Source: Litoditis marina (lineage: Eukaryota; Nematoda; Chromadorea; Rhabditida; Rhabditidae). Taken from it: DNA of 64,000 nucleotides. The position numbers and the translations under genes are program-made. Location: assembly GCA_964036275.1 (NCBI GenBank), contig OZ038433.1, forward strand, positions 30,239,485-30,303,484. Direction: 5' to 3'. The notes under the pieces were generated by a model, which ran no database searches, had not been told where the DNA came from, and worked only from the letters and a program-made list of their open reading frames with translations. Below are positions 30,864 to 44,600 of the stretch, piece by piece. The number at the start of each line of letters is the position of its first letter. The first letter of the stretch is position 1.

Positions 30864-33800
30864 ATGACAGACTTCATGTACAATTCACCCCGCAATCTCT
30901 CAGACAGTTTCTGCTCCAAGGTAAGTGGTTTCTCTGGTTTCTCTGACACGATACCAATTTTCCACGTGTCGTCTCCACATCACACGTAAAAACCTAGACT
31001 TCAAGTGGTTTGTGCGCCAGAGACGTACATTAAGTATTACGTTTTCCGCACAGTTTTGACGAAGAGTATCCATCAGAAGCTTCCTATAGTGAGTGCCAAA
31101 TTTATAAATTTCGGTCCCTTGCCGGAATCGAACCTGCGAGCAAAAGTTTTGTAGCAGGGCGCTAACCACTGCGCCATTAGAGCGCATAACCGGAAAGCTT
31201 TGGAATCGAAGACATGTGTGCGTACACCGCGGAGGGTGAGATATACAGTACCCTCCCGCCTTTCCGTTGGCAACAACTATACACTGTCTCATGGTATTCA
31301 AAATCAAATTTACTCGATATCATATTACGCCTTTAGCCTAATGACCACAATTTTTCTATGAATGTAGATAAACAAATTAATAAAAATAAATCTAGCAGCA
31401 TGCTGTGTTTCGGCTCGAATGACCGTGTACGTGCGAAATATCACGGTGGAAGGTAGTTTAGTATTCTCTAACTTCTTTCAATTTGTTCTCTTACAGCAAA
31501 TGGAAATAGTCATCCATCCTCTATATCGAGTGATACAATGCCTCCATATTCTTCTATCTTTATCTTCAATGGTTCTGCTGACTTATGTCATCAGAAAAAT
31601 ATACAGAAAATTTATATTTCCCTATAACATCAAGGTGGGTACCAGAAAGAAATTTCACAGGAATTGTGTATATCAAGGAGACGCAGACACAGTTTCTGAA
31701 GCAAATTAACTGTATGACCACGACGTTCGTACGTTTTTGTGTATGGCAAATAACAGCATTTCCAACATGAGAAAGAACGTGAAATAAACGAAGTTGTTCC
31801 TCAGATTTTACGATTTCAAATGTATTGATTCATTTGAAAATCTAGAGATTGAACATTGTTTCAGGCTCTCTTTCTCTCTCTGTACTTGGCGTGTTTCTTC
31901 CATGCTCTTCTGGTCAGCTCCTTTCAGGTAAAGCACTTTTCTAATTTGCAAAAGTTTTGAACTCAGTTTAAGATTGAGATCTTCAAGTTTCAAGTTATAT
32001 TTACATCAAAATGTTACATAGAGGTGATCCAGGACCAATCTATGAGTCTCTCTGTCTCTGCATGCTCTCATTTCTCGTGGCCACGCGTAATAAATGGATA
32101 TCATAGTTCTCGCTGAAATCCTATGAAATAACAAGTTCTTTATTTAGTCGGAAAGTGTCATGATGAAACTCTTATCAAACTGGAAACACAGCAGGACGCG
32201 AAAAAACACGTTACCGTGTTTGTGTTTTCATCTATAACTGCTCATTAAATATCTGCGACCCGGAGTAAATTGCCGTGTACTAATCACAAGTTAAGATAGG
32301 AAATTAGTACTACCCGATCAGGTGATTCCGTACATGCAATTAGGCGGGCACACAAATAACGGAAGTCTCGCCGTTTTCAATTTGTTCGTAATGTAAAAAA
32401 AAGACAACTAGGTTAAATACAATAGAGTAGTATATACGGAGGTAATCCGTCACCGAGAATTTAGAAAAAGTCATTTCAAACAAATACAGAATTTAAACAG
32501 AAGAGTTTGGTGTTATCCTTGTGTCATCTGCATGGCTCTATGTTCATTCAAACGTATGATCAAAATATGGAATATTATGACGTATAACTAACGTTTACCT
32601 CAACGTCAATGTAAATCTGACGTGAATGGAGCAACCAGAAGATGACCGACTGTTCCTACGAAATGCTCTTCTATATAAATTGTAAAAATAGTTTCATTCC
32701 ATTTTTAATTTATCCATCAATCTTTTTTTCCATTCCAAGTCAATTCGCAGATTCACCACCTGGTTATTTCGTTTACATTCACGAATCCGTGTGACGTTGT
32801 TCTGACCAGATTCACGTACGCCATGTTCCATATTCCGTTCGCGTTGTGCATTTTCTGGATCGAAGCCATTCAGGTATACTCAGAACGTGCTTGATTGTGT
32901 TACAGTATTCGGTTGTGAATACAGCAGTGTGCGAATACGAATCGATTTGTTTTCCCACTAGACTCATAAATTTTTGTATTTTCCCGAACCTGTTCCGACA
33001 AAACGCAATTTTTGTAAACTACAGGGCATGGTCGGAGTATAATTTCAATTCAGAGAATTCTCAGCCAACTCGCCATCCGTTTCTGTAGCGGGGTCAACGA
33101 AGAGTATATTGCCTGTCTGCGGTCTCAGATTCCTGCACGCTCTTTCGCTTCTGCAAATCGCAAAAAATTGGTGCTAGTCGTTTTGAGTGTCCGTCTAACC
33201 GTTCTGAACAGCGTACGGTCAACTCGGTAGAACGTTCAGAAACCTTCGCACCATGTTTGCCCGTCTACGAAACATGTTCGCTGTATTTGTTGAGGAAATA
33301 GGAAAATACTATGTGTGATCAACACTGAAAAATACGCTAACGCAATTGCAACAATAAAACGTACAAAGTTGATGATGCCGTTTACTCACACTTCATGAAT
33401 ATATGCGTGAAGTTCCCGATCATGTAAAGCAACGTTACAGGTTTGAAAAAAATAACATGATAGAAATTTTATACCACAGCGAAGTATTACCTACGGCGTG
33501 TTGTAGTAGCAGCTGAACCCTGACTTCGCTTTCAGTTCTGCCCACCCTCGATTGTACATTTGCAGGTTCTGATGCTGATGGAACGTTCTCTGGCAGCTTG
33601 TCTGGTCAAGTCTTTTCACAATTCTTCGAAAAAATTCGGAAAAGTTCTGCTGGCACTGTCGGTAGGTGTGCCTGTGCAGCCTTAATAAAAGAGAACACTA
33701 AACCTAAACCTTTTGCAATCAGGTGTAAGCTTTTATTACAGTGAAAAGCTGCATGTTTGTGGGAGAAAAAAAACTAGTTTTGAAAACGGATGTATACGAA

Positions 33801-36758
33801 ATTACCAAAATAAACACTCACATTCAAAATGCAAGATACTACTGCCTCACCTCTACTAATGGAAATGACATAGTAGAAAGGGGGTTATACAGCTACAGTA
33901 TCTTCCTGTTTTTTTCCGCAAGGTAACATGCTTTTGTCTGTATAGTAGTTATCGTTGACCGTTCCTGTTGAAAACGTCAGTTCCATCAACCTGGTAGTGG
34001 TACATCCAGAGGGATCCAAATCTCTAAAACTTTCGCAAATAGTTCAACAAATTCAAAAAAAGGAGTACAAGTTCTAAGTTAATACTGTATCGGTCCACTC
34101 AAGAAGAACGACAACGAAAATTCAGCGACTTTTTTATGGTTTTCCAGATCTTTCTTCCGTTTGTCTGTGTCTTTTTGACTTACCGTAATGAGAAATTCAA
34201 CGGTCCCGAAATTTCCGCCCTGTACGCGCCGGAACGGAACGAAGATGTGAATCTCATCTTCTTCGAGCTGATCGGAATCAACGTTCTTGCTCTGCTCATT
34301 TCCATCGTTCAACTCGCCATCAGTAAAAGCAGAAACCAAATGTGAGTTTTATAATTTATGGGGTGGGACCAACCCGAACTAAAGTTTGATCTGCATTCAC
34401 ATTAGAAATTAATTTTTTTCCCAATAAAAGCGCGATCAAACAACAAACACAGCTGATCAGACTATCATGTGCAGTTTTAACCTGTACTCCATGAGCGCAT
34501 AAAGCTCATTGTAAAGACGTAAAGTTAGTTGTTGACGAAAAACGTGAGAAAATAAAACTATTGTGAGACGTAATCAGGCCATTCGTGGTAACTGTGAATT
34601 AGTTGGCGTCATGAACGAATATTTTCGCGAAATTGGTTTCAGAATTTGATCTATTATTACCACGTCTTTTGATTTCTTGCCATAACTGAATAATTTGATC
34701 GCCGCGATACGTGAGTAGTTAACTTCTAGCGCAAATATCGGTGAGGAAAACATCAACAAAAATTTGGGTCGAATCTCTAATGAGGAAGTATCACTATACG
34801 GATACGGAAATAATTACATTTTCAGAAATGACTTCAATCTGAAATCACGTTTCCACAACTCCGAAAACTTGATCACCGCGAGGTTTGTTTTCATTTTGGC
34901 TAGGTCGTCCCTTCGAAAATGTGCGTGGGTCATTAGTTGATGAATAAGAATAACCAAACAACTTGCTAAACTATTTTCTCTGCTTGGCTGAGACTTTTCA
35001 CGCCGAAACGTCACCACTTGAGTGGACGTCTGACTCCCTAGTGCGATAACCGAGAAACCAAAAGTCAATACTAACCCCCTAAAATGACACAAGTATCTAA
35101 TTATTTGTCTAGAGTGAAATACGTGGAACTTTGTGACGCAAAGTTTGATGCTTTTCCAGATTCATAAGTGTGGTGACAATTGGGCAAATGTCGATCATGA
35201 CCCTGTACGGTTCGGTTGTGATAAGTCTTCGAATGAGTGCTGGCCCAACTTCTATGATGGAACCTGTTTTTAGATCGAAAATTCTTATTGGCTACGTGAG
35301 TCAATAGAACAATAAGATATTATTAAGACTTCTCATTTCCACGAAAATTGGAATGAGGATAGTTTACAGTCACTTTTTAGCTTCCGAAATCACAAATTAG
35401 GCAATTTGTGTTTCTCACGTATTATCAACATGTGGTTTTTATGATTTCTGACCTGACAAAATTATAGAGGTAATGTTGAAAAAGATAATCAACTTCGAAG
35501 TTGATCTAATTGAGTGGTTATCTATAGAAAGGAAACATGTTTCTGCTAGAAAACATACTAAGAAATGGGTTCAAGCCTAGATCGTGGAACTAGACGGTAG
35601 TCATCTGAACTGTGAAAACCAGACCGAAATAAATGAACATCACTATTGAACATTACCTTTCGAACTAGGATTTAGCCACGACGTTTAGGAGTGTACGTCA
35701 ATTGAGCGGATCCATTTGGACGAAACCAGCTAGGCAGACAACTTAGTGCGAGGGTCAAATGCGCGATGGGCTGTTTGGGCGAGATCCATAATAGTGGAGA
35801 ATTTGACACACCGGGTACAAACTACACTACCGCACCCTCTCAACTACACTACCGCACCCTCTCAATTTCAGAACCATAACTCCAAAGTTGGCATACTGTT
35901 GACCACATCTGTCTAATTGTATGCTTTGACAGCACCACAAAATCTTCGAGATAGAATCAAAAACGATATAGATGAAACTAAAAACAACTACAAACGGTTA
36001 GATGAGCTGCCCTTTGAGCTAACCACTCTGCTTTTTAGACGGTTCCAATCTACACGTTCCTGTTACCAATCGTATCCATTATGGCTTATATCCAAATGAA
36101 AAGACGAAGACAGACCAGTATAACCTCCTTGGTCAATGTGAGTTCATACTGCACTATTATACTGAAGTTTCCAAATCAGAGATCCCCCAGCCGAGTGGCA
36201 AGCCACTTTTGTAGCAGCTCCAACGATATTGCGCAGGTCAGAGTTACGCATACTATCCTAGCTTCTCTGCGGCCTCATTGATCTACATGCTACGTTTTCA
36301 AGTTTCATTAGGGAGTGATCCAGGAATTTCTTGCGCTGCACAGTTTCTGGTCGACGCCTCTACAAAAGTAGTTCGGAAGCTCTTGTACTCTGGTACTTTG
36401 CTTCGAAGATACTTATAAATCATCGGAAGTAATCGAAAAACTTGAGTGTGCTACTGAGAAAACGACAATTTCAAAGAAGGACGATTATGTGGACCAATCC
36501 CGTGTCAACCTTTGAACTGCAATTGGAAAATGTATTGCAGTTTGAAGGACTGAAGCGTTGGGATTGGACCACATAATCGTCCTTCTTCAATATCGAAAGA
36601 TCACTCTCCCCTCTTTCACTGATCACATTTTTTTGTATGTCTGTGTTTTCTCTCTCTCTCTCTCATAACCATAAATGTTATTCCCAATTCAGATACGGGC
36701 TATCGGAAAGGAAGGCTGGGAGAACTACTCCACCATCCTCATGAAGCAGTGGGCATGA
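30864..36758 (+). CDS. Serpentine (7TM) chemoreceptor, Sra-superfamily-like, paralog 2, 342 aa
   Basis: Paralog of the receptor at 11844-19365. Exons: 30864-30920, 31497-31634, 31865-31927, 32751-32873, 33566-33661, 34148-34341, 34826-34882, 35160-35295, 36039-36137, 36693-36758; 1029 bases. Exon lengths 2-10 equal those of paralog 1 (138, 63, 123, 96, 194, 57, 136, 99, 66) and intron phases agree throughout. Shared marks: NLSDSFC, HPLYR, FPYNIK, NPCDV, MERSLAACLV, FFELIGIN, MKRRRQTSITSLVN and NYSTILMKQWA at the end. TTTTACAG ends 20 bases before the ATG and may accept a spliced leader. No frameshift or stop is seen, so the gene should be functional. A tRNA-bearing element sits in intron 1. 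Assignment to sra, srab or srb is not certain. Confidence 0.85.
31085..31281 (-). mobile_element. tRNA-bearing TATAGT element, copy 2 (197 bp)
   Basis: Same length and very similar to copy 1, with A box TGGCGCAGTGG and B box GGTTCGATTCC on the minus strand. Inserted in intron 1 of receptor 2, a different intron from copy 1, so the insertions postdate the receptor duplication. Confidence 0.75.
36470..36598. repeat. 129-base hairpin element in receptor 2 intron 9
   Basis: GAAGGACGATTATGTGGACC pairs with GGACCACATAATCGTCCTTC, continuing inward through CCTTTGAACTGCAAT / ATTGCAGTTTGAAGG. The stem is near perfect with a loop under 15 bases. It could be a MITE or a source of a small hairpin RNA. 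Confidence 0.75.
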
Positions 36759-37160
36759 ATAGTTTTTTTTTTGAATAATTTGTATTTATTGTTCTTCGAT
36801 TGTTTATAAAACTATGTATATTTGTAATCAAAATCGTTCCACAACCGAACTGCAGGAGCAGGAAGAAACAGATTCACTCCTAGTTTCTTTCTGATATTCT
36901 GGCCCTTGATCTACGACCGTCCAAAACAGATGTTGACAAGCAAACGTCACGTATCCTCAAATGACAGAATGAGAATGTATACACATAAACACAGAGAAAA
37001 ACTACTGGAAACAAGAAAAACTTTGTAAATCGTGTTTTGTTCTCCATGTCCTATCGTCTTTGAACCTCGGCATTTGTATAATGTATTTTCGGCACTACAT
37101 AAAATATCATATATCACCTCGTGTTCGGTCTAAAAAGAAAACCAACAATCGTATTTTACA
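36759..37160. other. 3' flank of receptor 2
   Basis: AT-rich sequence after the stop codon, followed by the TIR element at 37161. No gene seen. Confidence 0.6.
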
Positions 37161-37617
37161 TATAAGACGCTCCAATCTAAATGGTTTCGGAAATCAGGAA
37201 ATCCTAGTGATTTCATGCAATTTTTAGGATGAGACTTTTAACTATCGAAGAGTTTCACTTTTTTAAACTATTTCTGATTGGACATCGGGTAGTCCCCATT
37301 TATTTGAAGTTTCAACTAAAAACCAAACGATCGAATCGCTGTGTCCCGATTCAGGAAATTGAAAAAAGTGTGTCACAAAAAAATGCAGTTTTCACAAATC
37401 TCTCAAAAAATTGCGTCACAGTTTTTCACACTTTAATTTTTTGGGCACAATTTTTTACACTGAATTTTTTTGGGCGCAGTTTTTCACACCTACAATTATT
37501 GTGCTTCAATTTTTCACTTTTCCAAATATTGTATGTTCCAGCGAGAGAGGTTATTACTGAACCACTCGCGCGATACCACTGTTTCCTTCCATACCCCCCT
37601 GACTGCGCCGTATCTAG

Positions 37618-37816
37618 TATAGTGCGTGCCAAATTTATAAAAGAGCCGCCTCATGTGAGACTCGAACCGGGCTCAAAAGTTTTGGAGGCGCGAACGCTAA
37701 CCACTACACCAACTGGGCTTATACGAGCAGCGCGGACGAATCGAGTATATGTGTTCTTACACAGCGCAAAGTGAGATATACAGTACACCCCCGCCTTTCT
37801 GTAAGCGACGACTATA
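37618..37816 (-). mobile_element. tRNA-bearing TATAGT element, copy 3, with a different tRNA-like body (199 bp)
   Basis: Same outer parts as copies 1 and 2 (TATAGTGCGTGCCAAATTTA... and ...GCGACGACTATA) but the tRNA-like part is different: minus-strand A box TGGTGTAGTGGTTAGCG and B box GGTTCGAGTCT. It lies inside the 37161-38438 TIR element and interrupts a word (GCGCCGTATCTAGTA) that recurs elsewhere. Confidence 0.7.
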
Positions 37817-38033
37817 TTGGCGATTAGAGCAATGAGACGCAGAGAAACGATCGCGCATCGAGAGCATCACCCTATTAGAGAGAGAGAGACGCAGAGAAAG
37901 AACAGCCGAGACAGATCCGCAGGATTTGAAACCATATCAAGATACGGATCATTGAGAGCTGTGTCAAAGAATATCACAGCACTTTCGCGCGAGAGACATA
38001 CGAAGTGCAAAGTACCTCTCTTTAGAAAAACAA

Positions 38034-38210
38034 ATGTGTCACAATTTTTCACACTTCTATTTTTTGGGCACAATTTTTCACACTTCTATTTTTTGGGCAC
38101 AATTTTTCACACTTCTATTTTTTGGGCACAATTTTTCACACTACATTTTTTTGGGCACATTTTTTCACACTACAATTTTTTCGGCTCATTTTTTCACACT
38201 GTTTTCAACT
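38034..38210. repeat. About 30-bp tandem repeat (TTGGGCACAATTTTTCACAC)
   Basis: Six or so units of CACTTCTATTTTTTGGGCAC followed by AATTTTTCA, decaying to the right; a second small cluster lies at 37430-37525 in the same TIR element. Confidence 0.85.
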
Positions 38211-38660
38211 GCGAAAACGTGTGTTATAATGTTCTGAAAGGAAAATAATTGTGGCAGAGGATTTCGAAACATACAAATATTTGGTAGTTTTATCTGCGCT
38301 CCAAATGAGAGCGACACAAGAATTAGAAGAATTGGGCATTTCAGAAAAAATATCGGACAAGTCTGATGATGCACAATATTTTGAGGTTTTTCAAGAAATT
38401 ATCTAAAATGGAAACCATTTAGATTGGAGCGTCTTATATAAGTTTTGCATAAGCTTGCCATGTCTTACTCCATAAGAGAAGGTATCCATAATAGAACTGC
38501 GAGACTACCTGGTATATAAGAGAGTTCGCAACTATAAGAATTTGCTTTTCTTTCAATAAGGTGAGCCATACGGTGTAGGTTTCTCTATTTCGAGTTACCT
38601 GTAGTTTGAATGTCTTGTTTTACCAATAATGGCGTGTGTCAAACTACAACTCACATGTGG

Positions 38661-41600
38661 TCATACCCTGAATATTATGAGTTGACCGACTTCAAACAAA
38701 CTTTCTTTGTCGGCATAATTGCTCGAAAATGACAATGGAGAATTAAACTCACTGTCGATCTTCAACAAAAACTTCGGTTTGTAGGAAGGCCAAATAAACA
38801 CGGAGTACCCAGCTGAAACATGTCATTTTCAATTCGGGTTCGTTTTTTTAATTTGTACAATACAAAGTTTACTTCTCTGAGAGCATTCTTGCAACCTAAA
38901 ATACAGAATAGATTTTTTTCCGTATTTTGTGCTGTACAACGTACGCAATTTTGGACTTTGAACACCCATGCTGAGTTATAGTTTAGCATATCTTGACCGT
39001 TTCCTAAATCAGTCATAGTATTCAAAGATGTCTATATTTCAACCAAACTGTGGCTAACTTGAAAATGATTAATTTTCAAGTAAGTTATTTGCTCAAACAT
39101 CAAAGCAGTTCGGCGTTCTTGCATGAAAATAATTGCTGATTAGTATATTAACACCCAGAGTGCATCAGCTTTACTTTCTGCAAACATTATCACCTGACGG
39201 GGGTATTAAACAGCCTACCGATTCCGAGTAAAAACGCCCCAAATCCAACTGCGGAGGTCACAGGGTCTTGAATAATAGGAATAACGAGAAGAGCAAAATT
39301 TATGACCAAATTCAAAATAGGCCAGAAGATATGAAACTGAAAATAACGTTAAAAAGTAGTTGTGCTAAAACATGAGTGTGGTATTATGACACTTCGTGAA
39401 AAACATTCTTATATCTAGAGGGCACCTATGTCAACGTTTTCGAGTCATTTTCGTGTTGTTGGTTCTATATTTGGTGAAAATAAGTCGTCGAAGTGTAATC
39501 ACACGGAAAATCCCACCACTTTGATCCGACCCTGTTTCTCTCATTTCACATTATTTTCCGAGACATTCTCCCCTCCGGAAGCATGATCACAGAAATAGCG
39601 TTTAGTTGGGGGAGACGCAGGTTGTGAACAGAATGCCGCTGTGTACTGTGGGAAATCCCCCATGGGAGCTCAGGACTATACTAATCCCAGAAAAGTCTCT
39701 TACCAACCTTCACAGCGTCTTTCGCTACCGCGATGTTCTTCCATTTTATGAGAATTAGAGCCAGCAGTGCGAACATTGTAGCCATGATTCCTAGAAGAAA
39801 AGTGAAAGAAGGGTGCAAACATTATCCCATATTATGTTGTTTGAGTGTTCTGATAAGAGTTTAGAGCAACGTATATCAACAACTCATGCTCGTATATACC
39901 TGTCTAGATGCATGTACAACAGTACAACTATTGGGATTATGATTCGATTTCTCAACAATGACTAATCGTTATTTTCCCTTCTGAAAAGATTTTGCCAGTT
40001 GAAAATCGTGTAGTTGATAGTCGGAATGTCTGAAAAATCAAATAACTCGATCTCGCACCAGATTTCACAGACATTTCACAGCTGCAAATGCACCAACACG
40101 TAATGCCCACCTGTTACTGTTAAATAGTTGACCAACGAGTCGACGTTCCCAATGAACGAAAATGCCACACAGAGAATTGTCTGGAAGAAAATGGGATTGT
40201 TTAGGTGAAAACACATACCACATTTTTGTTGAGCTCTATAAATTCAAAAAAATATACATCAGTGTCATACATTCATTTTCATACCCACTTATTTCATTTT
40301 CCGACATCAAAACGATTGGTGAGATTTGAAACCCATGTCTCTGGTGCAGACAACACTTTTCAGTAAAGTTGATTTTCATCAGAAAAGTTTTTTGGGGACC
40401 TTTCCGTTCACGCTCCGAGTAGAATCTTACCCGGACGTTATCCATCGTTTCTGCATCCGACAAATGTTACACGTGAGACTTGAACGTGAAACATCAAAGT
40501 AGAACATTGAGAAGGAAGAAATGAGGAAAATAATCCAAGAAAAAAATGAAACCTACGTGAGAGAGTACGGCTACTCGGGGACTGTCGTTCTCGGGGTGGA
40601 TAAGGGACCAGGCTGTCGGCATCATGCCGCGACGAGCACCGGCCAACATGTACCTGCAATTGGACCAGGATCCAGGATTGTTAGTTTCACTCTTCCATTT
40701 GTATAGTCTATTTCATTTCCACTTAAATTCCTTCAGTAAAATGACACACGTTTCATTCCCCTTCGATTCTGAAGAGTGTGATTCGATTAACAAGTTTTTC
40801 AGTATTAATTATAGTGGTTCGAAACCATTTTCTACCAAGTTCTTGCTTCAAGAAAAACTATTGGGAAAGTGCTAGAGTGCACTGTAGGAGTATCAGTAGA
40901 CAATAGGTTGACTATACATCATCCATGAACCCCTAATTCGATCTTCAAAACACCATTTGGGAGTCATAATGCTGTTATCGATAACAGATTGGGGCAGTGC
41001 TTCACTCTTCACACTGTGCTTGGAACATAATATGTACATTGGGTTGTTTTTCATATCAAATTTCAAAATATCTGGAACTTCTATAAAATTTCGATAAAAA
41101 AAATAGGAGAAAAATTATCACAATGAACACTCTCCTACCTACTCCACGAAAACACATCTCCGTTCAAAGTCCCGATTATCAACATTCCAACAATGGCTGG
41201 CATCGCATATGAGGCATCCACACCCAGAGTATCTCGGATGAAAAGCTGAAATAACGAGATGTACATAGGTTATATAACTGAACCAATCATGTTACAACTT
41301 CACTGCCCCTCCATACGCACTTGTTCTTTGTTCTTTGATGGAAAACTATGTCTACATTTCTACCTCAAGTCCCAGGCTAAAAACAGAGCACTGAAATACT
41401 ATACATATTGATTGTGTAGCCCTAGCACACCTATCAATCAATACTTTGTTTTTCATAGCCGAATTCGTTGCTTGAAGCATGTGTTTACTAACGGTAGCTA
41501 CGGCATCCGATCCACTTATGTCTGACGGCGTCAAAACGGAGAAATAGGCGACATTAGCCAGGACGTAGACGAGAGATGCGATGGCCAGACCGCCAATAAC

Positions 41601-44600
41601 GGCACGAGGAAGAGTTCTGAGAGTAGACAGTGCGTTAAACGGTACACTAGAACTGTATGTAATCGTCACGTGAACACGTGGACTGAAGTGAACACGTGAG
41701 GACGTAGAGTAAGGTGCGTTGGCGAAACCGCCAACAACTGTTTGCTGGAGAATTCCCGGAAAGACATATGTCTGTGTCCGAAATTCGTACAAAAGTCAGA
41801 GTACCAGCAGATAGTGCTGCGGTGTTTAATGCGTAACTCAAACGTTTATCTGGTATTGACAGGTCATTTCACTCACGTATACGTGATACAATAGAATAAG
41901 AGAAGAACAAACCTGTTTTCGCTCACCTACTTTTTGAAGTCCTTGATTTGAATGTCTTCTGTCCCGTAGTTGAGAGTCGAATATCCACCGTAGGCCCAAT
42001 TCCCCTGATAAATGGCTAGAACCAGCTGAGAAGCGGACCATTTGCTACCCTTGAACAGGTAGTCCTTCCCAAAGTGGCCAGTTGCTCCTGGAAATTCGAA
42101 GTGGCATCTTCTCACAGTACGAACTCGATGGAAACGATCACATTACAAATAAGCCGAAAGTGATCGTTCTGTAAACGAATTGTTCAAGCTTATTCCAAGT
42201 TCAACGTCTTTTGACGTCCCTATGGATGAACTAGACCAATACAAAAAGTTCACGTTGCGGAACAGTTTTTATAGTTCGTGTCATACGCACTGAGACTCGC
42301 TGGCACTGCGCTTAAATGTTTGGATGACTTTTTCTCAGAGCAAACATCAGTATTCCAAAAACTTTTTTTTTGTATTCTCGATTTCTTACGGAACAGAACA
42401 ATCTCCAAAGTGGTGAGAAATAGTCTGGAATACCATGCTACCAAGTTTGAGTGGTAATGACCGGAACTATACCTTTGACTATCATCCAGTACCCGCCCAC
42501 TCCAATAATGAGGATCAAAGCGAATATTTTGGCGAACATGGAGGTAATCTGAATTCGACCAGCGAATTTGCTCAACGCGTACATATTCGTCACCGTCAGT
42601 GTAACTGAAACGATAAATAGTTTTATAATTAATAAACATTGAATCTGAACATCTTTTTTAAAGGTAAAAAACTGGTCTCATGAGGCTGTTAAAGGGGGGC
42701 TGCAATGAATTTTCAAATGAAAGATGGAACTGAGACAATTCGACAGATGGTCTTTTCTTACAAGAATGTCCAATACAAAGCTCTGTTTTCAAAATTTCAC
42801 TAATTTTTTGCATACTGTCAGGGACGCAGAGGATGATTTGGAGTGAATGAAAATTGATTGCGCGCACTTCTCTGACCCTCGTGCCTTTTCGGCTAACGCC
42901 GTTAGCCAAATTTGGCATTCAATGCAGCCCCCCTTTAATCAGATTGTTATTCAAGTACGCTACGCTTTCTTCTAAGCTAAAGTAAAAGAACCGTGTTAGA
43001 GTGTTTAGGAAAACCGTGAATGAATGAACATTCGAACACGAAGTTTTAACTGTTTAAATTACTATGTTCCTGTATAGCTTGAGCTAGTTCGAGAATCACA
43101 TTTTGAACCCTTCTCAACCCTTCCCATTACCAGCAGACTTATCAATGAGCTGATGTAATCACACAATTGTCTCAGTCATTACATGGTAATATTAATGTCA
43201 GATAAGGTTTTTCGACACATAGATCGATGGTTCGTAAAGTGTTTTCAATTTGTGTCAGATGAATAGTACATTCTCTCTAAGACACAGCGACAACCCAACA
43301 ATGAAGAGGAAACTTTATTCCCTGTCCGAATCAAGACTGCAATGTACACTGTGTATATGAATCCACAGTTTCCGTGAAGGACGGTTACGTTAAAATGTGC
43401 ATTACAAAACGTTTGTTTTAATACTGGTACCGTCAGCGTTGCTGCCTAGATTTATTTTCGAAACAGACAACCTTGAAACAATGAATGAACGAGTTGAACA
43501 CTGCATAATATATTACGCAAGCTTCAAGCTTCTGACGACAGCGTACCTCAGTCAACTAACATGTCAAAGTGTTCCCTTAGTACCGAAAGAGTTTCATGCA
43601 CAAACAAACAAATGATTATAGTCCGATGCCTCAATGCTGTTCACGTTTTGTTCACGTTTTATCAATCTGTTGACAACTGGTAACTTCTATAAGCTAGAGA
43701 ATACTAACACAGGAGTCCGAATCCGAACAGTTTGATTACTGTCTGTTGAGTATCGTAAGACAGGCAGGTTATGGGGTTCAGTGCCTCCACTATATATTCA
43801 CCGAATGTAAGAAACAGAACAGCTCCACTGCACGAACTGAAAAGGTTCGATTGAAGCTGGGAACTTGAAGAAGTGAAAAGATGAACTCAGTGTTTGGAAT
43901 CAAGCATTACGAACACACCTATACAGGTTACATTATATGATACTTTCCACTCGGTGGCCTACCACTAACTTTTGTATTTGTGTAACGCCTCAGTAGGAAT
44001 AGTTTGAACGCACGCGTTGACATTGTCGTCGCAAAACATCGTATATTCGTATAGTATATAAAATTGTATCATCTCCCGATTCTGCTATGTTTATGGTTTG
44101 TTTACCTCGCTTTTCGGTCGAGATTTTTGGATTGCGGTATGGCGTATATATCAAAGTGATGATTTGGTCACTCTCTGGTCAGTAAGCACCCGTATGGGAA
44201 GTTTTTCAATACGAGCGAGTAAAACGAACTATGATTTGGAAGAATAACAGATGTGGCTCACAACAGTTCACCTTTGAATGACGGTTGATAACCACAAGAA
44301 GGAGAAGGCTATAGGCGTCCATCCAACATAGCTTATATAGGCGAATTCGGCACCAGACTCCGGAATAGAGGTACCAAGTTCGATGTAGTTCTTGAATCAA
44401 GTTTAATTTATCCATTCATTCAATGCGCAGTGAAATGTAATAAACAAACAAAAAAACGGAACACCTGGAGAATTTATATGTTCAGAATCATCACACCGCT
44501 TGTGGTTCATCACATCAAGTGGAAAAAGTTACACGTTTTTCCGTGAAAATTGCTAGAACTGAAGTAAGTTGAAAGGAACGAAATTGCGCAGTTTGTGATA

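Larger units (their letters stand above)
37161..38438. mobile_element. 1.28-kb element with perfect 28-bp terminal inverted repeats
   Basis: The left end 37161-37188 (TATAAGACGCTCCAATCTAA...) and right end 38411-38438 are exact reverse complements over 28 bases. The outermost TA fits a TA target, as in Tc1/mariner-like elements. The interior has no transposase: it holds two clusters of TTTTTTGGGCACAATTTTTCACAC repeats (37430-37525 and 38034-38210), copy 3 of the tRNA-bearing element and filler. Non-autonomous. Confidence 0.8.

Noticed and set aside
31100..31190. Functional tRNA gene
   Set aside because: A and B boxes are good but the acceptor ends do not pair and no clean anticodon arm can be drawn; repeated in other TATAGT elements.
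37229..37774. 181-residue frame
   Set aside because: Spans the inside of a TIR element and the tRNA-bearing insertion; composition is repeat-like.
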